From JAHRAW01 sp963693025 (GTDB lineage: Bacteria > Pseudomonadota > Gammaproteobacteria > Arenicellales > Poriferihabitantaceae), in assembly GCA_963693025.1 (NCBI GenBank), contig OY843749.1, positions 1 to 64,000 of the forward strand: a stretch of 64,000 nt of DNA, given 5' to 3'. The first letter of the stretch is position 1. The number at the start of each line of letters is the position of its first letter. Below the pieces are notes generated by a model, which was not told the DNA's origin, did not search any database, and worked only from the letters and a program-made list of their open reading frames with translations. A program made the position numbers and the translations under genes. Below are positions 8,969 through 16,942 of this stretch, piece after piece.

Positions 8969-10428
8969 CGCTTCGCCTGAGCGGCGCCTTGCACGCCGCA
9001 AAGTATCGCCTCTATCACGCCTTCAAGCGGCGCTCGGGCATCAACACCGCGCCGCGCGATTTCAAGGTGCTCGTCAGCCTGAGCACCTATCCGCCGCGGT
9101 TGCCGCGCGTGTTTCTGGCGGTGGAATCGCTGCTCAATCAAACCTTCAAACCCGACCGAATCATACTGTGGCTTGCGAGCAACGAGGTCGCCGAGTCGGA
9201 CATCCCCGCCAGTCTGCGCAAGCAGGAAGCGCGCGGGCTTGAGATTCGCTATGTCGACGACAATATCAAGTCCTATAAAAAACTCATCCCCGCGGTTGAA
9301 GCCTTCGGCGACCACCACATCGTCACCGCCGATGATGATTTTATGTTTCCCGCGTGGTGGTTGCGGCGCTTGCATCGGGCGCATCAACGCCATCCCGATT
9401 GCATCGCCACCTACCGCGGCGCGCGCATGCAGCGGCGCGGCGAGCGTCAACTGCGCCCGTACCTGTTGTGGTCGCCCGCCAACAGCGCGGCGCGCCGCCC
9501 GCTCGGACCGTCGCATGATATTTTCCCGACCGGCGGCTGCGGCGCGTGGTATCCGCCGCGCGCATTGGACGCGATGCTGACCGAGCGTTTGTTTATGACC
9601 TTATGCCCCGATGCGGACGACATTTGGTTCAAGGCGATGGGCTTGCGCGCGCAAACTCGGGCGGTGATGGCGCAACGCAGAAGCCTCACCTTTCCGCTCA
9701 TTCATCAAACGCAGGCGCAGTCCTTGTGGGAAAAAAACCGTCGCGCGAACGACGCCAAACTGAAAGCGGTGTTCGACCACTTCGATTTATACCGCTTAAT
9801 TTCGCGCGCCGATGTAAAATGCGCCGATGACCTCCCGCTCCGTCCCAACCGCGTGAATGTGCGTGTGCGAAAACGCATTTTTGATGTGGCGCTCGGCATC
9901 GCAAGCCTGCCCGTGCTCGTGCCGGCGCTGTTGCTCATCGCGCTGCTCATCAAGGCGACATCGCGCGGCGAAGTTATTTACTGGTCGCGGCGCGTCGGCA
10001 GAGGGGGCGTCATCTTCAACATGCCAAAATTCCGCACGCTCAAATCCGTTACCGCCGCCGCCACCGCCACCGCCGGCGACCCACCGGGGCAACGCTATGA
10101 ATCGACCGGTCGCTTTCTTCGCTACACCAGCCTGGATGAGTTGCCGCAAATCTACTCCATCCTCAAAGGCGACATGAGTTTCGTCGGTCCCCGCCCCATC
10201 GAGCCGCAAGAAGAGGAGTTGATTTCCCTGCGCAGCGAAAAAGAAATAGACTCCATCACCCCCGGTCTCACCGGCTGGGCACAAATCAACGGCAGAGACC
10301 GCCTGAGCATAACCGAAAAAGTCCAATTCGACCTGGAATACGTCGCCAATCAATCGCTGTGGATGGACATCAAAATACTGTGCATTACCTTTGCGCTGGT
10401 GATTAAAAGAAAGAACATTTTGTTTTGA
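8959..10428 (+). CDS. Glycosyltransferase fused to a bacterial sugar transferase (phosphoglycosyltransferase)
   Basis: This single 489-residue reading frame has two enzymes. Residues about 25-285 resemble a GT-A-type glycosyltransferase (FKVLVSLSTYPPRL, then VTADDDFMFP with its metal-binding Asp run). Residues about 295-489 are a WcaJ/PglC-type phosphoglycosyltransferase: one hydrophobic segment (VALGIASLPVLVPALLLIAL), then KFRT, DELPQ, MSFVGPRP and PGLTGWAQINGR. The second part would start glycan assembly by moving a sugar phosphate onto undecaprenyl phosphate. The gene overlaps the previous one by 10 bp; a GTG at 8947 is an alternative start. The usual multi-span N-terminal membrane part of WcaJ-like proteins is missing and replaced by the glycosyltransferase. 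Confidence 0.85.
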   Translation: MRLALRLSGALHAAKYRLYHAFKRRSGINTAPRDFKVLVSLSTYPPRLPRVFLAVESLLNQTFKPDRIILWLASNEVAESDIPASLRKQEARGLEIRYVDDNIKSYKKLIPAVEAFGDHHIVTADDDFMFPAWWLRRLHRAHQRHPDCIATYRGARMQRRGERQLRPYLLWSPANSAARRPLGPSHDIFPTGGCGAWYPPRALDAMLTERLFMTLCPDADDIWFKAMGLRAQTRAVMAQRRSLTFPLIHQTQAQSLWEKNRRANDAKLKAVFDHFDLYRLISRADVKCADDLPLRPNRVNVRVRKRIFDVALGIASLPVLVPALLLIALLIKATSRGEVIYWSRRVGRGGVIFNMPKFRTLKSVTAAATATAGDPPGQRYESTGRFLRYTSLDELPQIYSILKGDMSFVGPRPIEPQEEELISLRSEKEIDSITPGLTGWAQINGRDRLSITEKVQFDLEYVANQSLWMDIKILCITFALVIKRKNILF

Positions 10429-10455
10429 TGGGTGTGGAATGACAAAGTAAAACCA

Positions 10456-11217
10456 ATGCCCCTCCAACTCCTAATCGCCACCGTCAACAGCCGCCACTTC
10501 CAACGCGACTACACCCCCCCCTTCGACAACCACCTAATCATCAACCAAACAAAAACCAACACCCCACCCACCCAACCAACAACATTCAACTACCCCGAAA
10601 AAGGCTTGTCAAAAAGCCGCAACCGCGCCCTACAACACGCCACCGCCGACCTCTGCCTGCTGAGCGACGACGACATACACTACGCAGAGTCCGCGCAACG
10701 CATCGTCATCGACGCATTCAACGCCAACCCATCCGCCGACATCATCACCTTCCAAACGCAAACCCCGGACGGCGCGTTGTTCAACAAACGCTACCCGACC
10801 CGCCACCGCCGCCACACCCGCCGCACGATTATGCGCGTAACCTCTTATGAAATCGCGTTCAGAACCGCCTCCATACGCGCCGCGGGTCTGCGCTTTGACG
10901 AGCGCTTCGGGCTCGGCGCCGACTTCCCAACCGGCGAGGAAAACATCTTCCTGCTGGACGCGCTGCGCCACGGCTTGAAACTGTATTATGTGCCGGCGCC
11001 CATCGCGGTGCATCCGGCGTGCAGTTCGGGAAGCGATTTTCACAACCCCGAGTTGATCGCCGCCAAAGGCGCGATGTTCCACCGAATGTTCGGCGCCGCC
11101 GCGTGGCTCGTCTCGCTCGCCTTTGCCTGCAAAAAATACCGCCTTTCCCCTGTCGGTTGCCGGCGCTTCTACGCGCTGATGTGCCGCGGCATCGCCGCCC
11201 ACCGAAAAAGCCAATGA
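10456..11217 (+). CDS. Glycosyltransferase, family 2-like
   Basis: This 253-residue protein begins with QLLIATVNSR, has KGLSKSRNRAL and the DXD-like LLSDDDIHY (about residues 62-75), and then GEENIFLLDALRHG, a typical pattern for family 2 glycosyltransferases that act on surface glycans. I prefer the ATG at 10456 because homology starts there; a GTG at 10432 is possible. The first 200 bases are strikingly C/A-rich on the coding strand, unlike the second half of the gene. It lies 27 bp after the fusion enzyme and its stop overlaps the next start (ATGA at 11214). Confidence 0.8.
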   Translation: MPLQLLIATVNSRHFQRDYTPPFDNHLIINQTKTNTPPTQPTTFNYPEKGLSKSRNRALQHATADLCLLSDDDIHYAESAQRIVIDAFNANPSADIITFQTQTPDGALFNKRYPTRHRRHTRRTIMRVTSYEIAFRTASIRAAGLRFDERFGLGADFPTGEENIFLLDALRHGLKLYYVPAPIAVHPACSSGSDFHNPELIAAKGAMFHRMFGAAAWLVSLAFACKKYRLSPVGCRRFYALMCRGIAAHRKSQ

Positions 11218-13295
11218 CCGCCGCCGCTCTGGTGTCCATCATCACGCCCTGCCACAACGCGGCGCCGTTCATCGCCGCCGCCATCGACTCGGCGCGCGCT
11301 CAGCAAATGACCGACTGGGAAATGCTCGTGGTGGATGACGGCTCAACCGACGCATCCAACGCCATCGTCGCGGACTACGCGGCGCGCGACCGCCGAATCA
11401 CGCTCATCACGCTGGCGCAAAACGTCGGAGTAACCAACGCGCGCAATACCGCCATCCGGCGGGCAAGCGGTCGTTACATCGCTTTTCTGGACGGCGATGA
11501 CTTGTGGTTGCCGGACAAACTCGCCCGGCAAATCGCCTTTATGACGGCGCACGATTTGGCGTTCAGTTACGCATCCTATCGATTGCTCGGCAACCGCGGT
11601 CGCCACCTCGGCGCCTTCATCGCCCCGCCATCCATCACCCACACCGGCTTGCTGAAAACCTGCGCGGTCGGTTGCCTGACCGCAATCTATGACACCCGCA
11701 AACTCGGCAAGATTTATCTGCCGGATGCCGGCAGGGGAGACTTCGCCCTCTGGTTGCGCATCCTCAAACGAATCAAAACCACCCGCGGCATTACCGAGCC
11801 GTTGGCGGTGTATCGCGTCGGCAAGACTTCATACTCAAGCAATAAATTCCGCGCCGCGCGCCGGCAGTGGCAGACCTACACCCAGTGCGAGCAACTCGGT
11901 AACGCGCGCTCGTTATATTATCTTTCGCATTATGTCTGTCGCGGCATCGCTAAATATGTCAGGTCGCGGTTAAACCTCGGCGCCCACAGTTACCCCCCCC
12001 CCCCCCCCCCCAAATTTCGCCCAGGGAGTAAGCAAGCACGTCCTGACTCCGGTTGCGCCGCCGGCGCGCGCACCGGCATGACGGTTAAAAAAATTCTGGT
12101 GTTGACTTCGCGCCTGCCCTATCCGGTGGTCGGCGGAGACCGCCTCAGGATTTATGCGATTTGCCGCGAACTGAGCAAGCGTTATGAAGTGACGCTGTTG
12201 AGCCTCTGCGAAAGCCGCGCCGAGTTGGAAATGGCGCTTCCCGCGGACGGCGTGTTCGCCGCCGTGGAGCGCGTCTTGCTGCCCAAATGGCGCTCGCGGT
12301 TGAACTGCCTGCGAGCGTTGCCCGGCGCCAAGCCGTTGCAAGTCGCCTACTATGAATCCGATGCGTTCAAAGCGAAACTGGCGGCGATGCTGCAAACGCA
12401 TGATTTGGTTTTCGCGCACTTGATTCGCACCGCGCATTACCTGCACGATTGCGCGGCGCGCAAGGCGCTGGATATGACCGACGCCATCTCGCTGAACTAC
12501 GCGCGCGTGTTTGCGCTGGCAAAAGCGTCCGGCATCAAGAACATCATCTACGACATTGAGCGCACGCGCGTGTTGGATTACGAGCGCGCGGTCGTCAAGC
12601 GGTTTGATTTTTCGCTGCTGGCGTCGCAAGTGGACAAAGACTTTTTGTTTCCGCCCGATAAGCCCGATGCGTCCGGTGGCGCGAAGGTGTTGCTGTGCAC
12701 CAACGGCGTGGACTTCCAGCGCATTCGTTTTTCCTATCAACCCGACGGCAAAACCCTCGTGTTCATCGGCAACATGACCTCGCTGCAAAACCTCGACGCG
12801 GCGCGCTGGTTTTGCCGGCGGGTTATGCCGTTGCTGATGAAGGAATGCGGCGGCTGGCGCTTGAAAATCATCGGGCGCATCAAGCAACGCGACCAAGCCC
12901 AATTCAACCGCCACCCCAACGTCACCGCCACCGGCTACGTGGCGGACATCCACGAAGAAGCGCGCGGCGCCTTCGCCGGCGTCTGCCCGGTGCGACTCGC
13001 CGCCGGCATACAAAATAAAATCCTGGATTACATGGCAATGGGCTTGCCCTGCATCGCCTCAACCACCGGCGCCGAGGGCCTAACCGCCCGCCCCAACAAA
13101 GAATTCCTACTAGCCAACACCCCCCAAGAATACACCAACCAAATCAAAACCCTAACCCAAAACCCCACCACCGCCCAAACCCTAACCACCAACGCCCGAC
13201 ACTATGTAGAAACCCAGCACGCGTGGTCTTCGACATTGGCGCCGTTGTTGGATGCGGTGGCTGAGTTGGGAAACCCCGTCATTCTCGAACGATAG
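11214..13295 (+). CDS. GT2-GT4 glycosyltransferase fusion created by a poly-C tract
   Basis: As sequenced, one frame of 693 residues joins two complete glycosyltransferases. Residues 1-260 are a GT2 enzyme (VSIITPCHNAAPF, DDGSTD, FLDGDDLWLPDK). Then come a run of six prolines encoded by 19 C (11993-12011) and a short linker. From about residue 289 on it is a GT4/GT-B enzyme (TSRLPYPVVGGDRLR, VFIGNM, NKILDYMAMGLPCIAS). A one-base change in the C run would separate them: with 18 C the first protein would end at TGA 12079-12081, overlapping the second start ATG 12078; with 17 or 20 C it would end at TAA 12029-12031. The last residues, NPVILER, are encoded by the end of an intergenic repeat. Confidence 0.8.
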   Translation: MTAAALVSIITPCHNAAPFIAAAIDSARAQQMTDWEMLVVDDGSTDASNAIVADYAARDRRITLITLAQNVGVTNARNTAIRRASGRYIAFLDGDDLWLPDKLARQIAFMTAHDLAFSYASYRLLGNRGRHLGAFIAPPSITHTGLLKTCAVGCLTAIYDTRKLGKIYLPDAGRGDFALWLRILKRIKTTRGITEPLAVYRVGKTSYSSNKFRAARRQWQTYTQCEQLGNARSLYYLSHYVCRGIAKYVRSRLNLGAHSYPPPPPPKFRPGSKQARPDSGCAAGARTGMTVKKILVLTSRLPYPVVGGDRLRIYAICRELSKRYEVTLLSLCESRAELEMALPADGVFAAVERVLLPKWRSRLNCLRALPGAKPLQVAYYESDAFKAKLAAMLQTHDLVFAHLIRTAHYLHDCAARKALDMTDAISLNYARVFALAKASGIKNIIYDIERTRVLDYERAVVKRFDFSLLASQVDKDFLFPPDKPDASGGAKVLLCTNGVDFQRIRFSYQPDGKTLVFIGNMTSLQNLDAARWFCRRVMPLLMKECGGWRLKIIGRIKQRDQAQFNRHPNVTATGYVADIHEEARGAFAGVCPVRLAAGIQNKILDYMAMGLPCIASTTGAEGLTARPNKEFLLANTPQEYTNQIKTLTQNPTTAQTLTTNARHYVETQHAWSSTLAPLLDAVAELGNPVILER
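11993..12011. repeat. Homopolymeric tract of 19 C, putative phase-variation switch
   Basis: Nineteen consecutive C occur inside a coding region, between two complete glycosyltransferase domains. Tracts of this length slip during replication in many bacteria and commonly control surface-glycan genes. Here the three reading-frame states give a fusion, a coupled pair, or an early stop of the first protein. Confidence 0.85.
12078..13295 (+). CDS. GT4 glycosyltransferase part, possible independent translation product
   Basis: The ATG at 12078 lies in frame inside the fusion and is exactly where family 4 homology starts (MTVKKILVLTSR). It would give a normal 405-residue enzyme resembling the sugar transferases associated with exopolysaccharide/EpsH-type systems. 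If the upstream poly-C tract had 18 residues, the preceding glycosyltransferase would stop in an ATGA overlap with this start, the usual coupling seen elsewhere in this island. It is listed separately because the tract length is the least certain part of any assembly and probably varies between cells. Confidence 0.55.
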   Translation: MTVKKILVLTSRLPYPVVGGDRLRIYAICRELSKRYEVTLLSLCESRAELEMALPADGVFAAVERVLLPKWRSRLNCLRALPGAKPLQVAYYESDAFKAKLAAMLQTHDLVFAHLIRTAHYLHDCAARKALDMTDAISLNYARVFALAKASGIKNIIYDIERTRVLDYERAVVKRFDFSLLASQVDKDFLFPPDKPDASGGAKVLLCTNGVDFQRIRFSYQPDGKTLVFIGNMTSLQNLDAARWFCRRVMPLLMKECGGWRLKIIGRIKQRDQAQFNRHPNVTATGYVADIHEEARGAFAGVCPVRLAAGIQNKILDYMAMGLPCIASTTGAEGLTARPNKEFLLANTPQEYTNQIKTLTQNPTTAQTLTTNARHYVETQHAWSSTLAPLLDAVAELGNPVILER

Positions 13296-13477
13296 AAAAA
13301 TAGGGAGCGTCAGCGACCATATTTTTCATCGCCTTCGGGAATCTCCCTAAGGCTACCGTGGACTTCAACAAAGCCCGTGCCAATCTTAGGGAGATTCCCG
13401 AGGACGTAAGTGTCCGTAAGCCGCCGCTTAAAAGAAAAAGCGCGGCGGCAACGGTCACTAACGCTCGAGAATGACGA
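13277..13477. repeat. Cloverleaf-type intergenic repeat, full copy
   Basis: Inverted ends CGTCATTCTCGAACG and CGCTCGAGAATGACG enclose three hairpin arms: GAAAAATA/TATTTTTC, GGGAATCTCCCTAAG with its near-complement, and a GCCGCCGC/GCGGCGGC arm. The left end codes for the last residues and stop of the preceding glycosyltransferase. A truncated right end follows at about 13489-13520; nothing else is seen up to 13545. Confidence 0.9.
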
Positions 13478-13545
13478 GTAATTTGACAACGGACACTAAC
13501 GCTCTAAATGACGAGTTGTAGTTGTCATTCTACTCTTGCCCGGTT

Positions 13546-14787
13546 TTATACAATCTCCCAAAGCGCACGCAACGGTACGGCGTGTAGCCCGTCGCCGAAA
13601 CTTAAACTCCTGTCTCCTCTATAAACGAGTGCGCCACCGGCGAAATGTTTGCCGGCGACCGTCTTCAGTTTGCGCAAACTTCGGAAATCGCGGTTGCTTA
13701 CCGTGGTTGACGCCTTGACTTCAATGCCCGCCAGATCAAATGCTCCGCGTTGTATTACGATATCCACTTCCGTGCCGTCTTTTTCCCGGTAGTGGAAAAA
13801 ATCGTGCGGTTTTTTATGCCCGCTGGCTTGTCGTCGCAGTTCTTGAAATACGAATGTTTCAAGTATATGACCAAACCGGGAGGTGTCATAAGTGAGTGCG
13901 GAGGGGTTCAAGTTCATCAAGGCGCAGGCGATTCCGGTGTCTCCGATATGGAGTTTGGGAGTCTTTATCAGGCGTTTTTTTTGATTGCTGTGCCATGCGG
14001 GGATTTTCCCCAGCAGGAACATCTTTGCAAGCAGGGAGAGGTAGTTTTCAACCGTGTTGCGGCTGATTTGAAAGGAGGACGATAAGCCATTCACGCTCAA
14101 AAGTTGGGCGGTCTGCACCGCCGCCAGGGCGAGCAACCGGGACAAAGTTTCGGGAGAGCGAATGCGGGCGAATTCAGGCACATCATGTTGGACAAGCGTC
14201 TCAATATAATTTTGATACCAAGCCCACCGCCTTTCGTCGGAGCGTTGTAGCGCCGCCGGGTAGCCGCCCGCGGCAATGCGTTCCAAGTCCTGTTTCGGGT
14301 CGGCTTTTTTCTTGAGCGGCGTGAATTGCGCCGAAAAAAGCGCATCAAGAAATCGGGGTTCACTGCGCTCAAGTTCGCTCTGTGAAAAAGGATGTAATTC
14401 GATGATGTCCATGCGCCCCGCGAGAGAGTCGGTTATTTCGCGCACTTGCAGCACATTAACCGAGCCGGTCAAGATAAAGCGCCCGGCAGTGCGCCGGCGG
14501 TCAACCGCCAGTTTGATTGCGGAAAAAAGGCTGGGCGCCTTTTGCGCTTCATCCAATATAATGCGTGACGGCAGGGCGTTGACAAAGCCGATTGGGTCGG
14601 CTTCGGCGGCGTCGCACATAGCGCGGTCGTCGAAACTGATGTAGTCGTATCCCGCGGAGAGTCCGACGGTTTGAACGAGCGTTGTTTTACCGCACTGGCG
14701 GGGACCTTGAATCAGCACAACCGGGGAATCCGCCAGGGATTCCTTCAATCTCGATTCAACGTGGCGCGGGTAACTGACTGTGGCCAT
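13546..14787 (-). CDS. AAA ATPase with DUF4143 domain
   Basis: This 413-residue protein has Walker A GPRQCGKTT (about residue 29), Walker B RIILDEAQ and sensor-like FILTGSVN in its N-terminal half, and a DUF4143 domain in the C-terminal half that ends in a nuclease-like beta region (GTEVDIVIQRG, GIEVKAS). Proteins of this architecture are common, often mobile, and of unproven function; some have been linked to stress or toxin-antitoxin behaviour. The gene stands alone on the minus strand between repeats and a promoter region with 23-bp spaced direct repeats. Confidence 0.85.
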   Translation of the reverse strand: MATVSYPRHVESRLKESLADSPVVLIQGPRQCGKTTLVQTVGLSAGYDYISFDDRAMCDAAEADPIGFVNALPSRIILDEAQKAPSLFSAIKLAVDRRRTAGRFILTGSVNVLQVREITDSLAGRMDIIELHPFSQSELERSEPRFLDALFSAQFTPLKKKADPKQDLERIAAGGYPAALQRSDERRWAWYQNYIETLVQHDVPEFARIRSPETLSRLLALAAVQTAQLLSVNGLSSSFQISRNTVENYLSLLAKMFLLGKIPAWHSNQKKRLIKTPKLHIGDTGIACALMNLNPSALTYDTSRFGHILETFVFQELRRQASGHKKPHDFFHYREKDGTEVDIVIQRGAFDLAGIEVKASTTVSNRDFRSLRKLKTVAGKHFAGGALVYRGDRSLSFGDGLHAVPLRALWEIV

Positions 14788-14790
14788 GGT

Positions 14791-14948
14791 GACTGATTGT
14801 AATCAATAAGTGCGACCAATTGTCAATTAACTATACGACTAATTGTCAGTTTACTCAAAAATTACCCATTTTTATATGATAATTCATATAGATAACAGAG
14901 CCGACCAATTTTCAGTTTACACCCCGTCTGATTGTCAACTCCGCCGCG
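14791..14948. repeat. Degenerate 23-bp direct repeats upstream of the AAA ATPase gene
   Basis: Copies of a GACYRATTGTCA-like unit begin at 14791, 14814, 14837, 14903 and 14926. The steps are 23, 23, 66 (about three units) and 23 bp, which suggests a tandem array with a degraded middle. The stretch is AT-rich and fills the gap between two genes transcribed leftward, so it could hold operator sites or the promoter of the ATPase gene. Confidence 0.6.
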
Positions 14949-14953
14949 TTTTA

Positions 14954-15685
14954 TCAGGCGGGGCGGTTGAGCGCCTTAGCGGTCAATGTTGACAGCGACT
15001 GCCGTTGCGTGCCGGTTTCGTCGAAGTTATCCGTCGCCAGCCAGGTTTGGAAAGCGGGCTCCACCGCCGACCATTCTTTGTCCAGGATGCTGTACCAAGC
15101 GCTGTCGCGGTTTCGGTTTTTTACTATTAGCATTTGGCGGAAGATGCCTTCGAAGGTGAAGCCGAGGCGGGTGGCGGCGGTTCGGGAGCGTTGATTGAGG
15201 GCGTTGCATTTCCATTCGTAGCGGCGGTAGCCGAGTGCGAAGGCGTTTTTCATCATTAGGTACATCGCTTCGGTTGCCATTGCGGTGCTTTGCATGGCGG
15301 GGGAATAGTTGATGTGGCCGACTTCGATGGAGCCGGCTTCGGGGTTGATTCTGAGGTAACTGGCGACCCCGGCGGCTTGGTTGGTTTGTTGGTCGATGAT
15401 GGCGAAGAACATCGGGTCGCCGCCCAGGCAGGCTTCGGTCATCCAGCGCTGATAGTCGTCGAGCGTGTCGAAGGGTCCGTAGGGCAGATAGACCCAGATG
15501 CGGTTTTCGCGGTCGAGTTGGTTGGCGCGGAACAGGTCGGCGCTGTGTTTTTCCACGCTGAGCGGCTCGACGATGCAGTAACCGCCGCGCATCGCCCGGC
15601 GGGGCGGCGTCGGCGGTGGCGACCAGTTTTCCACCGGCTCGCCGATGGGCATTCCGAGCGCGTTGCGCGCATTGCTATTTGGCAT
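14954..15685 (-). CDS. GNAT-family N-acetyltransferase (RimJ/RimL-like)
   Basis: This 243-residue protein resembles the RimJ/RimL type of acetyltransferases. Its N-terminal part has VEPLSVEKHSADLF, a middle part has GVASYLRINPEAGSIEVGHI, and the acetyl-CoA region is followed by WKCNALNQRSRTAATRLGF and the characteristic FEGIFRQ. The start at 15685 is where homology begins; the frame stays open further upstream across sucC without coding signs. It is divergent from sucC (87 bp apart). The substrate is unknown; N-terminal amino groups of proteins or small amines are possible. Confidence 0.85.
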   Translation of the reverse strand: MPNSNARNALGMPIGEPVENWSPPPTPPRRAMRGGYCIVEPLSVEKHSADLFRANQLDRENRIWVYLPYGPFDTLDDYQRWMTEACLGGDPMFFAIIDQQTNQAAGVASYLRINPEAGSIEVGHINYSPAMQSTAMATEAMYLMMKNAFALGYRRYEWKCNALNQRSRTAATRLGFTFEGIFRQMLIVKNRNRDSAWYSILDKEWSAVEPAFQTWLATDNFDETGTQRQSLSTLTAKALNRPA

Positions 15686-15772
15686 GATTGGCGGTATTTT
15701 ACGCGGTGGCACAATACAATCATAGCGCCGCCACGACCCCGACCGCGGGGCATAAAAAGTGAGACAACTGCA

Positions 15773-16942
15773 ATGAACATCCACGAATATCAAGCCAAAT
15801 CCCTGCTGGCGGGATTTGGCGTCAGCGTGCCCAAAGGGCAGGTCGCGTTCACGGTGGACGAGGCGCTCGCCGCCGCGCGGCAACTGGGCGGACCGGTGTG
15901 GGTGGTGAAGGCGCAGATTCACGCCGGCGGACGGGGCAAGGGCGGCGGCGTGGTGGTGGCGGACTCGTTGGCGAAGGTCGAGCAAGCCGCCGGCGACATT
16001 CTCGGCATGCGCCTCGTCACGCACCAAACCGGCGCGCAGGGCAAAATCGTCAAGCGCATTTACATCGAGGACGGCTGCGACATCGCCCGCGAACTGTATT
16101 TGGGTATGCTGATTGACCGCGCCGGCAGCCGCGTGACGGTGATTGCGTCCACCGAGGGGGGAATGGAAATCGAGCAGGTCGCCGCCGACACCCCGGAAAA
16201 AATCATCAAAGTCGCGGTTGACCCGGTCATCGGTCTGCAGCCTTTCCACGCGCGCCAACTGGCTTTCGGGCTCGGGCTCAGCGGCGCTCAGGTGCGCTCG
16301 GCGGTGGCGTTCATCAGCGCGATTTACAAAGCGTTCACGCAACTGGACGCGAGTTTGGTGGAAATCAACCCGCTGGTGGTTACCGGCGGCGGCGAGTTGC
16401 TGGCGCTCGACGCCAAGATGAATTTCGACGGCAACGGGTTGTTCCGCCAGCCGCAAGTTGAAGAGTTGCGCGACCGCGATGAAGAAGACCCGGCGGAAGT
16501 GGAAGCCGACGAGCAGGGCTTGAACTATATTAAACTGGACGGCTCCATCGGCTGCATGGTGAACGGCGCGGGGCTTGCGATGGCGACGATGGACATCATC
16601 AAGTTGGCGGGCAGTTCGCCGGCGAATTTCCTCGATGTCGGCGGCGGCGCCACGGTTGAGCGCGTGACGGCGGCGTTCAAAATCATTCTGTCCGACCCGA
16701 ATGTCGAAGGCATTCTGGTCAATATATTCGGCGGCATCATGCGCTGCGATGTCATCGCCGAAGGCATCGTCGCCGCCGCCAAGGAAGTGCGGCTTGGCGT
16801 GCCGCTGGTGGTGCGGCTGGAGGGCACCAACGTGGACAAAGGCAAAGCCATTCTTGCCGATTCCGGGCTGCCGATTTTGTCGGCGGGCAATCTGGCGGAG
16901 GCCGCGGAAAAGGCGGTTGCCGCCGTCTCGAGGGCAACCTGA
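15773..16942 (+). CDS. sucC: Succinyl-CoA synthetase beta subunit
   Basis: The 389-residue length is almost exactly that of SucC. It begins MNIHEYQAKSLLAGFGV, has the ATP-grasp segment KAQIHAGGRGKGGGV (about residues 45-59), VEINPLVV, GNGLFRQP and the C-terminal CoA-ligase segment FLDVGGGA and VNIFGGIMRCD. With SucD it forms succinate and ATP (or GTP) from succinyl-CoA in the TCA cycle. Wording such as GNGLFRQP and VNGAGLAMATMD fits SucC better than malate-CoA ligase MtkA. The stop overlaps the sucD start by one base (TGATG). Confidence 0.95.
   Translation: MNIHEYQAKSLLAGFGVSVPKGQVAFTVDEALAAARQLGGPVWVVKAQIHAGGRGKGGGVVVADSLAKVEQAAGDILGMRLVTHQTGAQGKIVKRIYIEDGCDIARELYLGMLIDRAGSRVTVIASTEGGMEIEQVAADTPEKIIKVAVDPVIGLQPFHARQLAFGLGLSGAQVRSAVAFISAIYKAFTQLDASLVEINPLVVTGGGELLALDAKMNFDGNGLFRQPQVEELRDRDEEDPAEVEADEQGLNYIKLDGSIGCMVNGAGLAMATMDIIKLAGSSPANFLDVGGGATVERVTAAFKIILSDPNVEGILVNIFGGIMRCDVIAEGIVAAAKEVRLGVPLVVRLEGTNVDKGKAILADSGLPILSAGNLAEAAEKAVAAVSRAT

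Noticed and set aside
11985..12081. Reading the GT2-GT4 fusion as a definite natural fusion protein
   Set aside because: The join depends on the length of a 19-C tract, the feature most open to sequencing error and natural slippage; it is reported as one of three possible states.
14791..14948. Possible CRISPR array (regular 23-bp steps)
   Set aside because: There are no repeat-spacer units: the conserved part is about 12 bp, the rest is degenerate, and no cas genes are near.
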